Shown: piece by piece, positions 1 through 8,326 of the stretch
Position numbering within the stretch: position 1 is the first letter of the stretch
Layout of the letters: each line of letters opens with the position of its first letter
NCBI GenBank assembly: GCA_000526575.1
Contig: JAGI01000003.1
Location: 186,001 to 250,000, forward strand
From: Clostridium sp. 12(A)
Lineage (GTDB): Bacteria > Bacillota > Clostridia > Lachnospirales > Lachnospiraceae
Direction: 5' to 3'
Length of the DNA stretch: 64,000 bases
Position numbers and translations under genes: made by a program
Notes under the pieces: generated by a model
Databases searched by the model: none
Told to the model about the DNA's origin: nothing
What the model saw: only the letters and a program-made list of their open reading frames with translations

Positions 1-11
1 GGCACCTCCTG

Positions 12-1187
12 TTATTTTGCTACCTCATCTAAAAAGCTCTTGCCTGCAATGTCACCCTTTACTCCAAATAAATCAAGGACCGTAGCAGCTATGTCTGCAA
101 AGGTATCTCTTGTGCCAATGGAAACGCCTGCTTTGATTCCCTCTCCATAGATGAGCATTGGTGTGTATTCTCTGGAATGGTCGGTACTTGGAGTTCCAGG
201 GTCACAGCCATGGTCAGCGGTTATGATAAGGACATCATCTGCTCTCATGCCTTTCATGAATTCACCTAACTGCACATCGAAATCCGTAGCAGCCTGAGCA
301 TAGCCCTTTACATCGTTTCTATGACCGTATACCATATCAAAATCCACCAGATTCACAAAGCAAATACCTTTAAAGTCATCTTTTTGCGCTTCCAGTGTCT
401 TAATCATGCCGTCTGTATTATTCACAATAGAAGTTGTTTTATCAATTCCTTTTCCTGCAAAGATATCGTATATCTTTCCAATTCCAATGGTATCATAGCC
501 AGCCTCTTTCAGGCAGTCAAGCATGGTAGTCTTAGGCGGAAGAAGGGAAAAATCATGGCGGTGAGGAGTCCGTTTATAATCAGGATAAGTCCCCTCAAAT
601 GGCCTGGCAATTACTCGGCCAAGCCCGTGCTTTCCGGTCAGCAGCTCCCTTGCAATCTTGCAATAGCGGTAAAGCTCCTCTAGAGGAACCACTTCTTCAT
701 GAGCGGCAATCTGGAACACGCTGTCTGCCGAAGTATAAACAATCAAATCCCCAGTCTCTACATGCTCTTTTCCGAAATCTCTGATGACATCGGTTCCGGA
801 GTAAGGCTTATTACAGAGGATTCCTCTGCCCGTCTGCTTTTTAAATTCAGAAAGGATTTCCTCTGGAAATCCGTTGGGATAGGTGGGAAGAGGCTCTTCG
901 GATATAATTCCGGCAATTTCCCAATGGCCTATGGTGGTGTCCTTTCCCTGGGACTTTTCTGTCATGCGTCCGAAGGAACCCACAGGCATCTCTTCTTTTT
1001 CTCCTGCTGTTACGCCATCTATGTTGAACATTCCCAGTTTTTTCAAATTAGGGGTGTAATACTCGTCTGCTTTTGCAATGCTTCCTAAGGTATTGCTTCC
1101 TTCGTCATGAAATTTCGCAGCATCTGGTGCTTCTCCAATCCCAAAGCTGTCTAATACAATTAAAAATACTCTTTTTGTCTCTGACAT
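12..1187 (-). CDS. deoB: Phosphopentomutase DeoB
   Basis: Interconverts ribose-1-phosphate (or deoxyribose-1-phosphate) and the 5-phosphate, linking nucleoside salvage to pentose metabolism in the cytoplasm. The protein belongs to the alkaline-phosphatase-like metalloenzyme superfamily: an N-terminal LDSFGIGEAPDA segment supplies the first metal ligand, a central DFDMVYGHRND segment and a C-terminal TADHGCDPGTPSTDHSRE segment supply the other Asp/His ligands. The length of 391 aa is normal for the family. I prefer the second ATG (1187), because the first sits only one base after the AGGAGG. darA lies upstream on the same strand with a hairpin between them. The identification is firm. Confidence 0.96.
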   Translation of the reverse strand: MSETKRVFLIVLDSFGIGEAPDAAKFHDEGSNTLGSIAKADEYYTPNLKKLGMFNIDGVTAGEKEEMPVGSFGRMTEKSQGKDTTIGHWEIAGIISEEPLPTYPNGFPEEILSEFKKQTGRGILCNKPYSGTDVIRDFGKEHVETGDLIVYTSADSVFQIAAHEEVVPLEELYRYCKIARELLTGKHGLGRVIARPFEGTYPDYKRTPHRHDFSLLPPKTTMLDCLKEAGYDTIGIGKIYDIFAGKGIDKTTSIVNNTDGMIKTLEAQKDDFKGICFVNLVDFDMVYGHRNDVKGYAQAATDFDVQLGEFMKGMRADDVLIITADHGCDPGTPSTDHSREYTPMLIYGEGIKAGVSIGTRDTFADIAATVLDLFGVKGDIAGKSFLDEVAK

Positions 1188-1206
1188 ATTCATACCTCCT
1201 GTTACG

Positions 1207-1231
1207 AAAAGGGATTGCTCTGCAATCCCTT
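1207..1231 (-). terminator. Hairpin between darA and deoB
   Basis: A GGGATTGC / GCAATCCC stem with a 3-nt loop is followed on the minus strand by TTTT. It could end darA transcripts or attenuate read-through into deoB. The U-tract is short, so it may be leaky. Confidence 0.6.
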
Positions 1232-1241
1232 CGACATTTCG

Positions 1242-1577
1242 TCAAATTTTTTCAAATCTTTCCACATCTGTTACAAATATAGTAGCGCCGCCCAGTTCAA
1301 CCGTGGTCGGCATCATCATAAAACCAGAGGATACGGATGCCAGGTTGGGAGCCGGTACATTATATGTTATCTTCTGGCGTTTCCCACAGGTGTCTTTAAT
1401 CAGATTAATGACCAATTCTACCTGCTCGTCTTCTGTACCTATCATCAAAGTCGTATTTCCCTTTTTTAAGAAGCCGCCTGTAGTGGCAAGTTTTGTCACG
1501 CTGTACTGGTGTTCATTCAGTGCATCGGTCACCCGGTTTCCATCATCGGAGCTAACGATAGCATAAATTATCTTCAT
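1242..1577 (-). CDS. darA: Cyclic-di-AMP receptor DarA (PII-like, DUF970)
   Basis: Small PII-like trimeric signalling protein that binds cyclic di-AMP in Firmicutes; its output partner is still unclear in general. The frame can be read from 1613, but the family begins with a MKxIxAIV motif, and the ATG at 1577 has a good AGGTGGT ribosome site, giving 111 aa. Visible hallmarks are the opening MKIIYAIVSSDDGNRVTDAL, the TTGGFLKKGNTTLMIG loop and the ATIFVTDVERF C-terminal strand. It is transcribed toward deoB. A TATAAT-like -10 sits upstream but the -35 is poor. Confident call from sequence similarity. Confidence 0.9.
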   Translation of the reverse strand: MKIIYAIVSSDDGNRVTDALNEHQYSVTKLATTGGFLKKGNTTLMIGTEDEQVELVINLIKDTCGKRQKITYNVPAPNLASVSSGFMMMPTTVELGGATIFVTDVERFEKI

Positions 1578-1689
1578 ATCTACCACCTCACTTTTCATTT
1601 GGCAAAACTGCATTTATTAGATGGTTCTATTATAAAGCATAATCAGGAAAAATAAAACAACCAATCCTAAAATTTTTATAAGTTTTCTG

Positions 1690-2268
1690 TTAATAAGCAA
1701 GATTCTGCATTTTATAAAGAAGCTTTTGATAAATTCTCTCGCTCATCCATGGTTCATTCACCGCATGCAAGCATTCACTGAGCGCAAACCAGCCGACTGC
1801 ACTGTTTTCATCCTCTTTGTTATGGATAGGCAGTGTGTCATCCGCCTCCAACAGATACGTTACATTCAAATGAAGATGAGAAGAGACATAAGCTCCTTTT
1901 TTCTCATGACCGTCCACCGTGAGAATCTCCAGAGAAAAGATGTCCTTGCTCACCGGCACGACTTTGCTGATTCCGGTTTCTTCCATGGCCTCTCTAAGAG
2001 CCACCTTTAGAAGATCCTTTTCTCCGTCTGAGTGTCCTCCGGTCCAGGCCCAGGAACCATAGATGTTATGATAAGCCATCAGGGTTTTGGTGCGGGAGGG
2101 ATTTACCACCCAGCCGGAAGCCGATAGATGGGCCTCATCATTTTCCCTGTAAAAGCAGGAATCTCCCTGTCGCAGATAAGAAAGAATCAGCTCCTTATCC
2201 TTCTCCTCCTGTTCATTCCAAGGCTGAAACCGTTCTACATCATTTATCAGCTGTTCTCTTTGATTCAT
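1690..2268 (-). CDS. Nudix hydrolase
   Basis: Nudix-family pyrophosphohydrolase of unknown substrate. The Nudix box is intact (GGHSDGEKDLLKVALREAMEETGI: G-x5-E-x7-REAxEETGI) at about residues 76-98, in a 192-aa single-domain protein. The start at 2268 (MNQREQL) is preceded by AAGGGGA, while the longer start at 2289 has no ribosome site. Family members hydrolyse nucleoside diphosphates linked to another moiety, and nothing here fixes the substrate. It lies between darA and a divergent ferritin-like gene. Confidence 0.8.
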   Translation of the reverse strand: MNQREQLINDVERFQPWNEQEEKDKELILSYLRQGDSCFYRENDEAHLSASGWVVNPSRTKTLMAYHNIYGSWAWTGGHSDGEKDLLKVALREAMEETGISKVVPVSKDIFSLEILTVDGHEKKGAYVSSHLHLNVTYLLEADDTLPIHNKEDENSAVGWFALSECLHAVNEPWMSERIYQKLLYKMQNLAY

Positions 2269-2355
2269 GCTCTTTTGTCCCCTTTTCATCGTTTTTCAGG
2301 CATACTCTACCGCCTTAAGGATATATTTTATTGAATAAGTAAAACGAGGTGTTAT

Positions 2356-2949
2356 ATGAAATTATCTTCTCTTGTGTTTTCCGATCCTTCTCCATGGCCA
2401 CCCATAGAGATTGTATCCCAAAATGAACGGTACGCGGCCGCCATGTTATCAAACATTGGTGCCTGCAATTCAGAAATGTCTGCCATCAGCCTCTATGTCT
2501 ATAACAGTCTCATTACAAAGAATTTCTTTTTTGAGATTGCAGAGTGTTTTCACAAAATCAGTATGGTGGAAATGCGCCATCTAAATGCATTCGGTGAGCT
2601 GAGCGTTCTTTTAGGAGCAGACCCCAGACTTTGGAGCCGGCAAAACGGTCGGATGCAGTACTGGTCACCTTCCTGCAATCATTACCCTACCATCATTGGC
2701 GAGCTGGTGACCAACGCTCTTAATGGTGAGCTGGAAGCCATACGAAAATATCAGGCTCAAGCACAGTGGATCGATGACTGTAAGATTCAGGCCGTCTTAA
2801 ACCGGATTATCGCAGATGAACAATGTCACGTTGAAATATTCCGGCTTATTCTGGCTGAGCTAAACGGCGAAGCCCTGATTCAATCCACTGAATACAATGA
2901 GGCAGAGGAAGAATCAGAACTCACAGAAGATGAATATGAACCCTTATAA
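2356..2949 (+). CDS. Ferritin-like (bacterioferritin / CotJC-type) diiron protein
   Basis: A 197-aa four-helix ferritin-like protein. Carboxylate/His pairs typical of a dinuclear metal site are visible: an Glu in helix 1 (NSEMSAI), EMRH in helix 2, GELEAIRKYQ in helix 3 and EQCH in helix 4. The C-terminus is very acidic (EEESELTEDEYE). It may be a diiron or dimanganese oxidase/peroxide scavenger; proteins of this shape in spore-formers are often annotated bacterioferritin-like or CotJC-like. The start follows CGAGGTG. It is convergent with the MutS2-like gene, and a long inverted repeat lies at the junction. Confidence 0.72.
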   Translation: MKLSSLVFSDPSPWPPIEIVSQNERYAAAMLSNIGACNSEMSAISLYVYNSLITKNFFFEIAECFHKISMVEMRHLNAFGELSVLLGADPRLWSRQNGRMQYWSPSCNHYPTIIGELVTNALNGELEAIRKYQAQAQWIDDCKIQAVLNRIIADEQCHVEIFRLILAELNGEALIQSTEYNEAEEESELTEDEYEPL

Positions 2950-2964
2950 TCCCGGATTCTTAAC

Positions 2965-3003
2965 GAAGGCCTGGTCTTACTCTGTCCTGATTTCCAGGCC
3001 TTC
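2965..3003. terminator. Inverted repeat at convergent gene ends
   Basis: A perfect 10-bp inverted repeat (GAAGGCCTGG / CCAGGCCTTC, 19-nt loop) lies between the convergent ferritin-like and MutS2-like genes and covers the last codons of the latter. The placement fits a bidirectional terminator, though no clean U-tract follows. Confidence 0.5.
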
Positions 3004-4887
3004 CTGATATCCTTTTTCCATCTTGTGCCGTGCTTTCCTGTTTTCCACCGTATCAAAGATAATGGAAAAATCATAATCCTCGGGGTATAATTCAGCGGCC
3101 GGAACCAAAAGCTTTATCCGCTTGTGGTTAATCCATATTTTCTTATCCGGCAGCTGGACTTGCAAAACACCCTGGTCATTGACCGGCCTGCATACAATTC
3201 CCTTTTTCTTATCTGGCAATACATACACACTGTCACCAATGGTGAATTTAGTCAGTAACTCATCTTTATGCTGGGCACTGCTGATTCCTTCCCCCTTCTT
3301 GGCTTTTGGGGCCTTTTTCACTTTTTCCCATTCGATATCCCCATTGTTCTGATCCGATTCTTCCCACGCTCCGTAGGCATATCTTCTGGCTCTTTCAATC
3401 ATCTGTTCTGGCATACCAAGCCTAGTTGCTATGGCCAGCGCGCAGCTTTCTCCTGCCTCTCCGATTTCCATACGATACAGTGGTTTTAAGGTTTCCTCAT
3501 CAAAGGCCATACGCGCATTGGTGATTCCTTTTCTTTCCTTTGCATAGGTCTTTACCTCTGGATAATGAGTGGTCGCAAGGAACAGACACCCCATGTGCCT
3601 TAGTTCATCCAAAATAGCGATGGCGATTCCCATTCCCTCAGCCGGGTCTGTGCCTGATCCCAATTCGTCCAGGATAACAAGGCTCTCTTCTCCTGCCTCT
3701 TTTAAAATCTTCATCACATTGGTAATATGAGCCGAGAATGTAGATAGATTCTCCGTAATATTCTGCCCATCCCCTATATCACAAAGCACCTGTCGATTTA
3801 AGCAAAGCTCCGCTTCCTTACATGGTACATGAAGTCCGCATTGGGCCATAAGAGAAAACAATCCAACCGTTTTAATAGAGACGGTTTTCCCCCCTGTGTT
3901 TGGACCTGTAATAACAATACCTCTCTCCCTCTTTCCTAATTCAAAGTTGAGAGGGACCACGGTCCTTGGGTCCATAAATGGATGACGTCCTTCCACGATT
4001 CGTATGATGCGCTCCGAATTGACTACCGGCTCTGCCCCATTCATCTCCTGGCTCAGCCGCCCTTTGGCAAACAGGAAATCCAGCTTTTCCAAATAACGTT
4101 TGTTTTTCTCCAGTACCGGGAGATTATCTTCTACAAAGGCTGTCAGTGTATACAGAATCTTTCGTACCTCATTCTCCTCTTCAATGCGAAGAAGCTCCAG
4201 TTCACCATTCATGGCAGCAATAACGGCTGGTTCAATGAAGAGTGTGGAACCTGTAGACGACTGGTCAATTACACTGCCTGGAACAGAGGATCTATAATCT
4301 TTTATCACTGGGAGGCAGGTTTTTCCATTTCTTATGGTTATATAGGAATCTGAGAACCATTTTTTGTTTCCCCGCAAAATGGCTTCTGCTTTTGTTCTCA
4401 GGCGTTCCTCCATCCTGCCAATCTCCTGACGGACGTTTTTCAGGCTTTTGCTGGCATAGTCTTCCACTCTTCCATTTCGGATGCTTTCATAGATCATTCC
4501 TGATAAAGCCTCCAGAGGTTCTAACTCCAGCTCGTAATAGGGAAGACTTAATTCCAGATATTTGCATCGGTTCAAAAAATCTTTTAACCGCTTTACTCCA
4601 GTAAGCATTACGCCAATCTCCTCCAGCTCTTCAGCCATAAGGCAGCCTCCCTGTTTTGTTGTCGTTATAATAACAGAAAGGTCTTTCATAGCTACCGCAG
4701 GAGGAAGCCCCATGTTATCCAGTATAATCCTGGCTTCGGTGGTGTCCCGTATGCTCTTTTTTACTTCACTCTCCTTCTGACTTGGCATCAGAGTCCTGAT
4801 CTGTTCTTTTGCCGCTTCTGTATGGGATAAGTTTTCCAGTTTTTCTAATATACGATAAAATTCTAATGTTTGAAATGTGTGATTCAT
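2977..4887 (-). CDS. MutS2-like DNA-binding ATPase without Smr domain
   Basis: 636-aa member of the MutS2/MutS superfamily. The core and lever region spans about 1-300, followed by the ABC-type ATPase: Walker A GPNTGGKT at 328-335, ENLSTFSAHI signature at about 379 and Walker B LVILDELGSGTD at 403-414. Full MutS2 proteins are about 780 aa and end in a Smr endonuclease domain. This one stops after a KOW-like segment (GDSVYVLPDKKKGIV) and a charged tail, so the Smr nuclease is absent. MutS2 homologues suppress recombination and rescue collided ribosomes; which, if either, applies here is unknown. A short leader with its own promoter and terminator precedes it. Confidence 0.85.
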   Translation of the reverse strand: MNHTFQTLEFYRILEKLENLSHTEAAKEQIRTLMPSQKESEVKKSIRDTTEARIILDNMGLPPAVAMKDLSVIITTTKQGGCLMAEELEEIGVMLTGVKRLKDFLNRCKYLELSLPYYELELEPLEALSGMIYESIRNGRVEDYASKSLKNVRQEIGRMEERLRTKAEAILRGNKKWFSDSYITIRNGKTCLPVIKDYRSSVPGSVIDQSSTGSTLFIEPAVIAAMNGELELLRIEEENEVRKILYTLTAFVEDNLPVLEKNKRYLEKLDFLFAKGRLSQEMNGAEPVVNSERIIRIVEGRHPFMDPRTVVPLNFELGKRERGIVITGPNTGGKTVSIKTVGLFSLMAQCGLHVPCKEAELCLNRQVLCDIGDGQNITENLSTFSAHITNVMKILKEAGEESLVILDELGSGTDPAEGMGIAIAILDELRHMGCLFLATTHYPEVKTYAKERKGITNARMAFDEETLKPLYRMEIGEAGESCALAIATRLGMPEQMIERARRYAYGAWEESDQNNGDIEWEKVKKAPKAKKGEGISSAQHKDELLTKFTIGDSVYVLPDKKKGIVCRPVNDQGVLQVQLPDKKIWINHKRIKLLVPAAELYPEDYDFSIIFDTVENRKARHKMEKGYQEGLEIRTE

Positions 4888-4964
4888 CTCGTTCTCCTTG
4901 ATTTTAAATGATCGATAAGATTCTTAAAATCCATGGAGCATAAAGCAGCCGGTCTTTCAGACAA

Positions 4965-5173
4965 CAAAAAAACCTGAGAGATTACAAATCGACATCTCGC
5001 AGGTCATAAACCTAATCCGTCTGTTCTGTATCTTCATGGGCAAAACAGGTACACAAAGCTAAGGGCAGGTAAATATACCTTCCTTCCTGATTCCTGTTTT
5101 CAATATAAAATTGCTTTACGCTCCATGTTCAGACACAATTAACAAAAACACACATCCTATTCTTTTCTATTCT
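4965..5173 (-). ncRNA. Candidate structured leader or small RNA upstream of MutS2-like gene
   Basis: About 210 nt between a strong promoter and an intrinsic terminator, ending about 80 nt before the MutS2-like start. By eye it folds as a nested element: TGTCTG/CGTCTG-type arms (5130-5135 with 5018-5023), CATGG/CCATG (5123-5127 with 5035-5039), an 8-bp AAAACAGG/CCTGTTTT stem (5093-5100 with 5042-5049) and an apical AGGTA/TACCT hairpin. An alternative AGGT/ACCT pairing (5004-5016) competes with the terminator stem, as in attenuators. I do not recognise the family. It could be a riboswitch-like leader or a free small RNA. Confidence 0.5.
4966..5004 (-). terminator. Intrinsic terminator of the leader RNA
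   Basis: Eleven-bp stem with one mismatch (4994-5004 with 4972-4982), 11-nt loop, followed on the minus strand by seven T. It lies upstream of the MutS2-like coding region and downstream of a promoter, so it either ends a small RNA or controls read-through. Confidence 0.85.
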
Positions 5174-5179
5174 TTCATC

Positions 5180-5208
5180 AATATAACATATTAAGTCATT
5201 ACGGTCAA
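5180..5208 (-). promoter_or_regulatory. Sigma-A promoter for leader RNA / MutS2-like gene
   Basis: TTGACC (5208-5203), 17-bp spacer, TATATT (5185-5180) on the minus strand. It overlaps the end of the tandem Nudix gene and places the transcript start near 5173. Confidence 0.75.
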
Positions 5209-6236
5209 CGGTAATTTCTTGATTTCCACCAGTCAGCCAGCATAAGGATTTCCTTCTCATTGAGACAATGGTTTAAGGTGCCTGTCCTCATCTGTAGCAG
5301 ACATTCTTCATGGTCCATCCACAAAACAGATTCTACCTCGGCTGGATCAAGAATGAGCTGTGATTCTTCTACCGTTTTTTCGTAGGCATACACCTTACTG
5401 ACCTCACGGTTAAAGAAGCTCCTGCCATAAAATTCTCTTTTATCAAGCTCACTTCGAAGCCCTACAAAGGAAAGCTCATCTGGTGCTGCCTCTATGCCCA
5501 GCTCTTCTTTCAGCTCTCTGACTGCGGATTCCAGATAGTCACTTCCTGCTGTTAAGTGTCCCGCTGAAGAAACGTCATAACAACCAGGGTAGGAATCCTT
5601 GTTTGCACTGCGTTTTTGCAAAAGAACATCAAAACCATTTGTTCCATTCGGCCTTATGATCCAGACATGGGCGGTGCCGTGAAGAATACCTTCCCGATGC
5701 ATGAAAAACCGGGCCATGACTCTTCCGGTCAGGCTCCCGTCTGTATGTCTTTCATCCAGCAGCTCCATTGCTTCTCCATTTAACACGGCAGCGGATAGGC
5801 GTTCCCCCTGATAGACCAGCTTCAGCGAAAAAAATGGCAGTTCATCCTTAAGCAGTTCAAAGAAAATCAGATCTCCTTCCCACAGAGGAAGCTGTCCTGT
5901 TTTTTCCTTTGGTACCCACTCTAAGCTGCCCTCATTGCATTCAATAAGAGTTCCTTTAAAATCGTCTGAGGTATATAAAAACATATATTCATCAGGATAC
6001 TCATCGGATACAAACGTTATAATTCCTCTTTGCCGATAGGAATGAAGGGTGAGTCCTGTTTCCTCTTTCACTTCTCTTAACAGGCAATCCTCCGGACTTT
6101 CACCTTCCTCCAGATGTCCTCCGACCCCAAGCCACTTATCCTGGTTCATATCCTGTTTTTTCTTGATCCGGTGCAGCATCAGATAACTGCCATCCTGTTC
6201 GATATAACACAGGGTCGTAAGATTTTTATGAGCCAT
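5205..6236 (-). CDS. Tandem Nudix protein (MutT-like + IPP-isomerase-like)
   Basis: 343 aa with two Nudix domains. Domain 1 (about 1-150) resembles 8-oxo-dGTP diphosphatases and has an intact box GHLEEGESPEDCLLREVKEETGL. Domain 2 (about 175-343) resembles the IPP-isomerase-like Nudix group (HVWIIRPNG...LLQKRS...GCYDVSSAGHL); in its box the usual first Glu of G-x5-E is Ser (GHLTAGSDYLESAVRELKEELGI), while REL-EELGI is kept. The start overlaps the end of the upstream membrane-protein gene by a few bases, indicating coupled translation. A likely role is sanitising oxidised or unwanted nucleotides; the substrate of domain 2 is unknown. Confidence 0.82.
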   Translation of the reverse strand: MAHKNLTTLCYIEQDGSYLMLHRIKKKQDMNQDKWLGVGGHLEEGESPEDCLLREVKEETGLTLHSYRQRGIITFVSDEYPDEYMFLYTSDDFKGTLIECNEGSLEWVPKEKTGQLPLWEGDLIFFELLKDELPFFSLKLVYQGERLSAAVLNGEAMELLDERHTDGSLTGRVMARFFMHREGILHGTAHVWIIRPNGTNGFDVLLQKRSANKDSYPGCYDVSSAGHLTAGSDYLESAVRELKEELGIEAAPDELSFVGLRSELDKREFYGRSFFNREVSKVYAYEKTVEESQLILDPAEVESVLWMDHEECLLQMRTGTLNHCLNEKEILMLADWWKSRNYR

Positions 6237-6651
6237 CTGTTTTTGCCATTCCTTCCTGTTCTTTGATTACCACATCCTCATTGGAATCCGTGTCTATACA
6301 CGCATCCCCGCTATCTGTATCCCCTACCTGAATCTGAACCACACAGTTGGTCTTTTCTTCGTCATAGAATACCGGTATCCGGTAAAGGCCAGGAGTGTTA
6401 AAGTCGCATTGAGACAAATCAAAACTGAATTTTGTATGATCATAGAGTTCCCTGGAAAAATACCCGTCTGCATTTAAATCAAGTGCCTTGCCGACATTGG
6501 TCCTGGCGTAAAAGGTAGTAGTGACATTCTTATCAAAGATAGGTTTTGTCTTGTTTTTCATGATCTGTGTTAACAGAATCATAGCCGATGCCAGAGCAAA
6601 TACTCCAAATAGACTGAATCGAATCCACTGTTTTCTTTTATTTTGTTCCAT
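6226..6651 (-). CDS. Membrane-anchored protein of unknown function
   Basis: 141 aa from the ATG at 6651, which has a GGAGGAG site just upstream; the earlier ATGs at 6669 and 6663 lack one. One N-terminal transmembrane helix (about residues 10-30, WIRFSLFGVFALASAMILL) is followed by an extracellular domain of about 100 aa rich in Asp/Thr, with beta-strand-like segments and no motif I recognise. The end overlaps the start of the tandem Nudix gene, so the two are probably co-transcribed. Confidence 0.65.
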   Translation of the reverse strand: MEQNKRKQWIRFSLFGVFALASAMILLTQIMKNKTKPIFDKNVTTTFYARTNVGKALDLNADGYFSRELYDHTKFSFDLSQCDFNTPGLYRIPVFYDEEKTNCVVQIQVGDTDSGDACIDTDSNEDVVIKEQEGMAKTDGS

Positions 6652-6728
6652 TTTCTCCTCCATACTCATATTAGTTTCTTATTTATCATTGGAATGCAGA
6701 CCATTTGGCTTCGATCCCCCCCTTTTTA

Positions 6729-6774
6729 GAAAAAGCCCGACTGCAGGTTATCTTATGATGACTGCAGTCAGGCT
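6729..6774 (-). terminator. Intrinsic terminator with no clear gene upstream
   Basis: Thirteen-bp stem (6762-6774 with 6734-6746, one G-T pair), 15-nt loop, then TTTTTC on the minus strand. No convincing coding gene lies upstream on this strand before the MerR gene, which has its own terminator. It may end a small RNA or simply shield the membrane-protein gene. Confidence 0.7.
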
Positions 6775-7449
6775 GTATACCTGAAAATCAACCCGGCTGA
6801 TTCTGGATCATTTGCTTTTTTCCGTGACTTGGAAGACAATTCCATCGCAGTCTATCTTATCACAGAATCTTAAGAATCATCTGTCTTGTTCCCTTAAGAT
6901 TTTCTGAATTTCGCATCATTATTAATGCCAATCAGTTCGCAGGAGCATATAGCTCAATGTTGCGATGCTCCGCCGCCTTCAGAGACTCTTATTGGCTAAA
7001 ACCATACTTCATTCAGGCCGCAGAAGAATTCGTCCGTTTGGTTTCAGGCACTTTTCCATCTTTGTTTTGTATATAAAAATAAAAGATTAACATCTACAAA
7101 CGACAACAATACCTTTCCATTATTGTTAAGCATCCATTGCCTAACATTTACAGAATAAAAATTAAAGTGTTGTAATTCACTGCCCACTATTAATATATGA
7201 TTTCTTCCTCATCCCAGTGTGCATGGATACCAGAGTGTTATAAACAACAAGGAAATATAACACTTATATTCTAAATACTTAAACATTTGAAAGAATTAGA
7301 GAAACCCATCTAATAATATTTCGGAACATTCTAGAATTTATTAAGGATTTGGTTGAGATTTTTACGAAATTATGCAAATATCTTACTTGTAACCATGGCT
7401 GGGCCTGTATCACCAGCCACCAGGGTATTACTTTTGAATTGAACTCCAT
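6775..7449. other. Gap without a recognisable gene
   Basis: About 675 bases. The only frame of note (7279-7521) covers the MerR terminator and has no family resemblance. Minus-strand hairpins such as GGAGCAT/ATGCTCC (6945-6975) and an AATCTTAAG/CTTAAGATT repeat (6867-6902) are present. Together with the orphan terminator they leave room for an untranslated RNA, but nothing is proven. Confidence 0.5.
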
Positions 7450-7488
7450 AAAAAGACCGGCCAATGGTGGAAAATTCATTGGCCGGTC
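7450..7488 (-). terminator. Terminator of the MerR-family gene
   Basis: Perfect 12-bp stem GACCGGCCAATG / CATTGGCCGGTC (7477-7488 with 7455-7466) followed by five T on the minus strand, 34 bases after the stop codon. Confidence 0.93.
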
Positions 7489-7521
7489 TATGATATTTAC
7501 AGGATTAAATCTTTGAAACAA

Positions 7522-8262
7522 TTAATGGCTATTTCCATAAATTTTCATTGCCTGAGATAAAAAAACAGACAGTCCTTCTCCGTACTGGTCAATATTTTTC
7601 AGGAAACGTTCATCAGCCACGTACAGCTGCCCAAGGCCGGCAAATGCCTCCAGAGAATATTGATATCCGAAATTTTTATTAAAAAATTGGTACATATGGT
7701 CCATGGCATCCTGAGCGATCTTAGAATCCGGCTGTTCAAACCGTATCTTTCCAAGCTCTCTAAACAGCTCTTCCATGCCTTCTGCCACCTGTTTTTGTTC
7801 CTGAGGAGACATGGAACTTATTTTTGCATTGCTTTCATCAACTGCTTTGTCTCCCCAAAGACGGCGAGCCTCCTCTTCGTACGGATTATCACCCATTATA
7901 AATCCAGCAAACTTTTCTTTTTGCGTCATAGCTTCTTCTCCCTTCCACGACCTCATGGTCTTTTCCAGTGTATCCAGCATGATATTTATTCGCTTTTTTT
8001 CATGCAGAAGGTATTTTTTCTGCAGCTTAAACGCCTCTTTTTGATTGAAATCAGGGCTGGATATCATCCTTTTAGTATCTGCAAGAGAAAATCCACAGGC
8101 TTTAAAAAACAGAATCTGCTGCAGCAAATCCAAATCATGTTCTGAATATTCCCTGTAATCATTTTCCGGATTCCGGTCGGGGCATAGAAGCCCTATTTTG
8201 TCGTAATGATGAAGTGTGCGCACACTCACCCCTGTTAAAACAGCAACTTCATTGGTATTCAT
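7522..8262 (-). CDS. MerR-family regulator with TipAS domain
   Basis: 246-aa transcription activator. Residues 1-70 are a MerR winged helix (MNTNEVAVLTGVSVRTLHHYDKIGLL), then a coiled coil, then a TipAS-like antibiotic/drug-binding domain (about 110-246). Family members bend promoters with an over-long 19-bp spacer, usually including their own, in response to a bound small molecule. The start at 8262 follows AAGGAGGG; a longer frame from 8301 runs through the ribosome site. Its own promoter has exactly this spacer, implying autoregulation. The ligand cannot be inferred. Confidence 0.88.
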   Translation of the reverse strand: MNTNEVAVLTGVSVRTLHHYDKIGLLCPDRNPENDYREYSEHDLDLLQQILFFKACGFSLADTKRMISSPDFNQKEAFKLQKKYLLHEKKRINIMLDTLEKTMRSWKGEEAMTQKEKFAGFIMGDNPYEEEARRLWGDKAVDESNAKISSMSPQEQKQVAEGMEELFRELGKIRFEQPDSKIAQDAMDHMYQFFNKNFGYQYSLEAFAGLGQLYVADERFLKNIDQYGEGLSVFLSQAMKIYGNSH

Positions 8263-8286
8263 CGGATTTCCCTCCTTGCAGTATCT

Positions 8287-8317
8287 ATGATAGAGTATCA
8301 CGTAACGTAGGAGTCAA
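8287..8317 (-). promoter_or_regulatory. MerR-type promoter with 19-bp spacer
   Basis: TTGACT (8317-8312), 19-bp spacer holding an ACGT-T-ACGT palindrome, TATCAT (8292-8287). The long spacer and central dyad are the hallmark of MerR/TipA-controlled promoters. Confidence 0.85.
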
Positions 8318-8326
8318 GAGCATATT

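Noticed and set aside
4965-5173. 6S RNA
   Set aside because: The size fits, but the 5' and 3' ends do not pair with each other and the terminator is a separate hairpin, so it does not form the long 6S rod.
7279-7521. 80-codon minus-strand frame after the MerR gene
   Set aside because: It runs through the MerR terminator hairpin and has no ribosome site or recognisable sequence.
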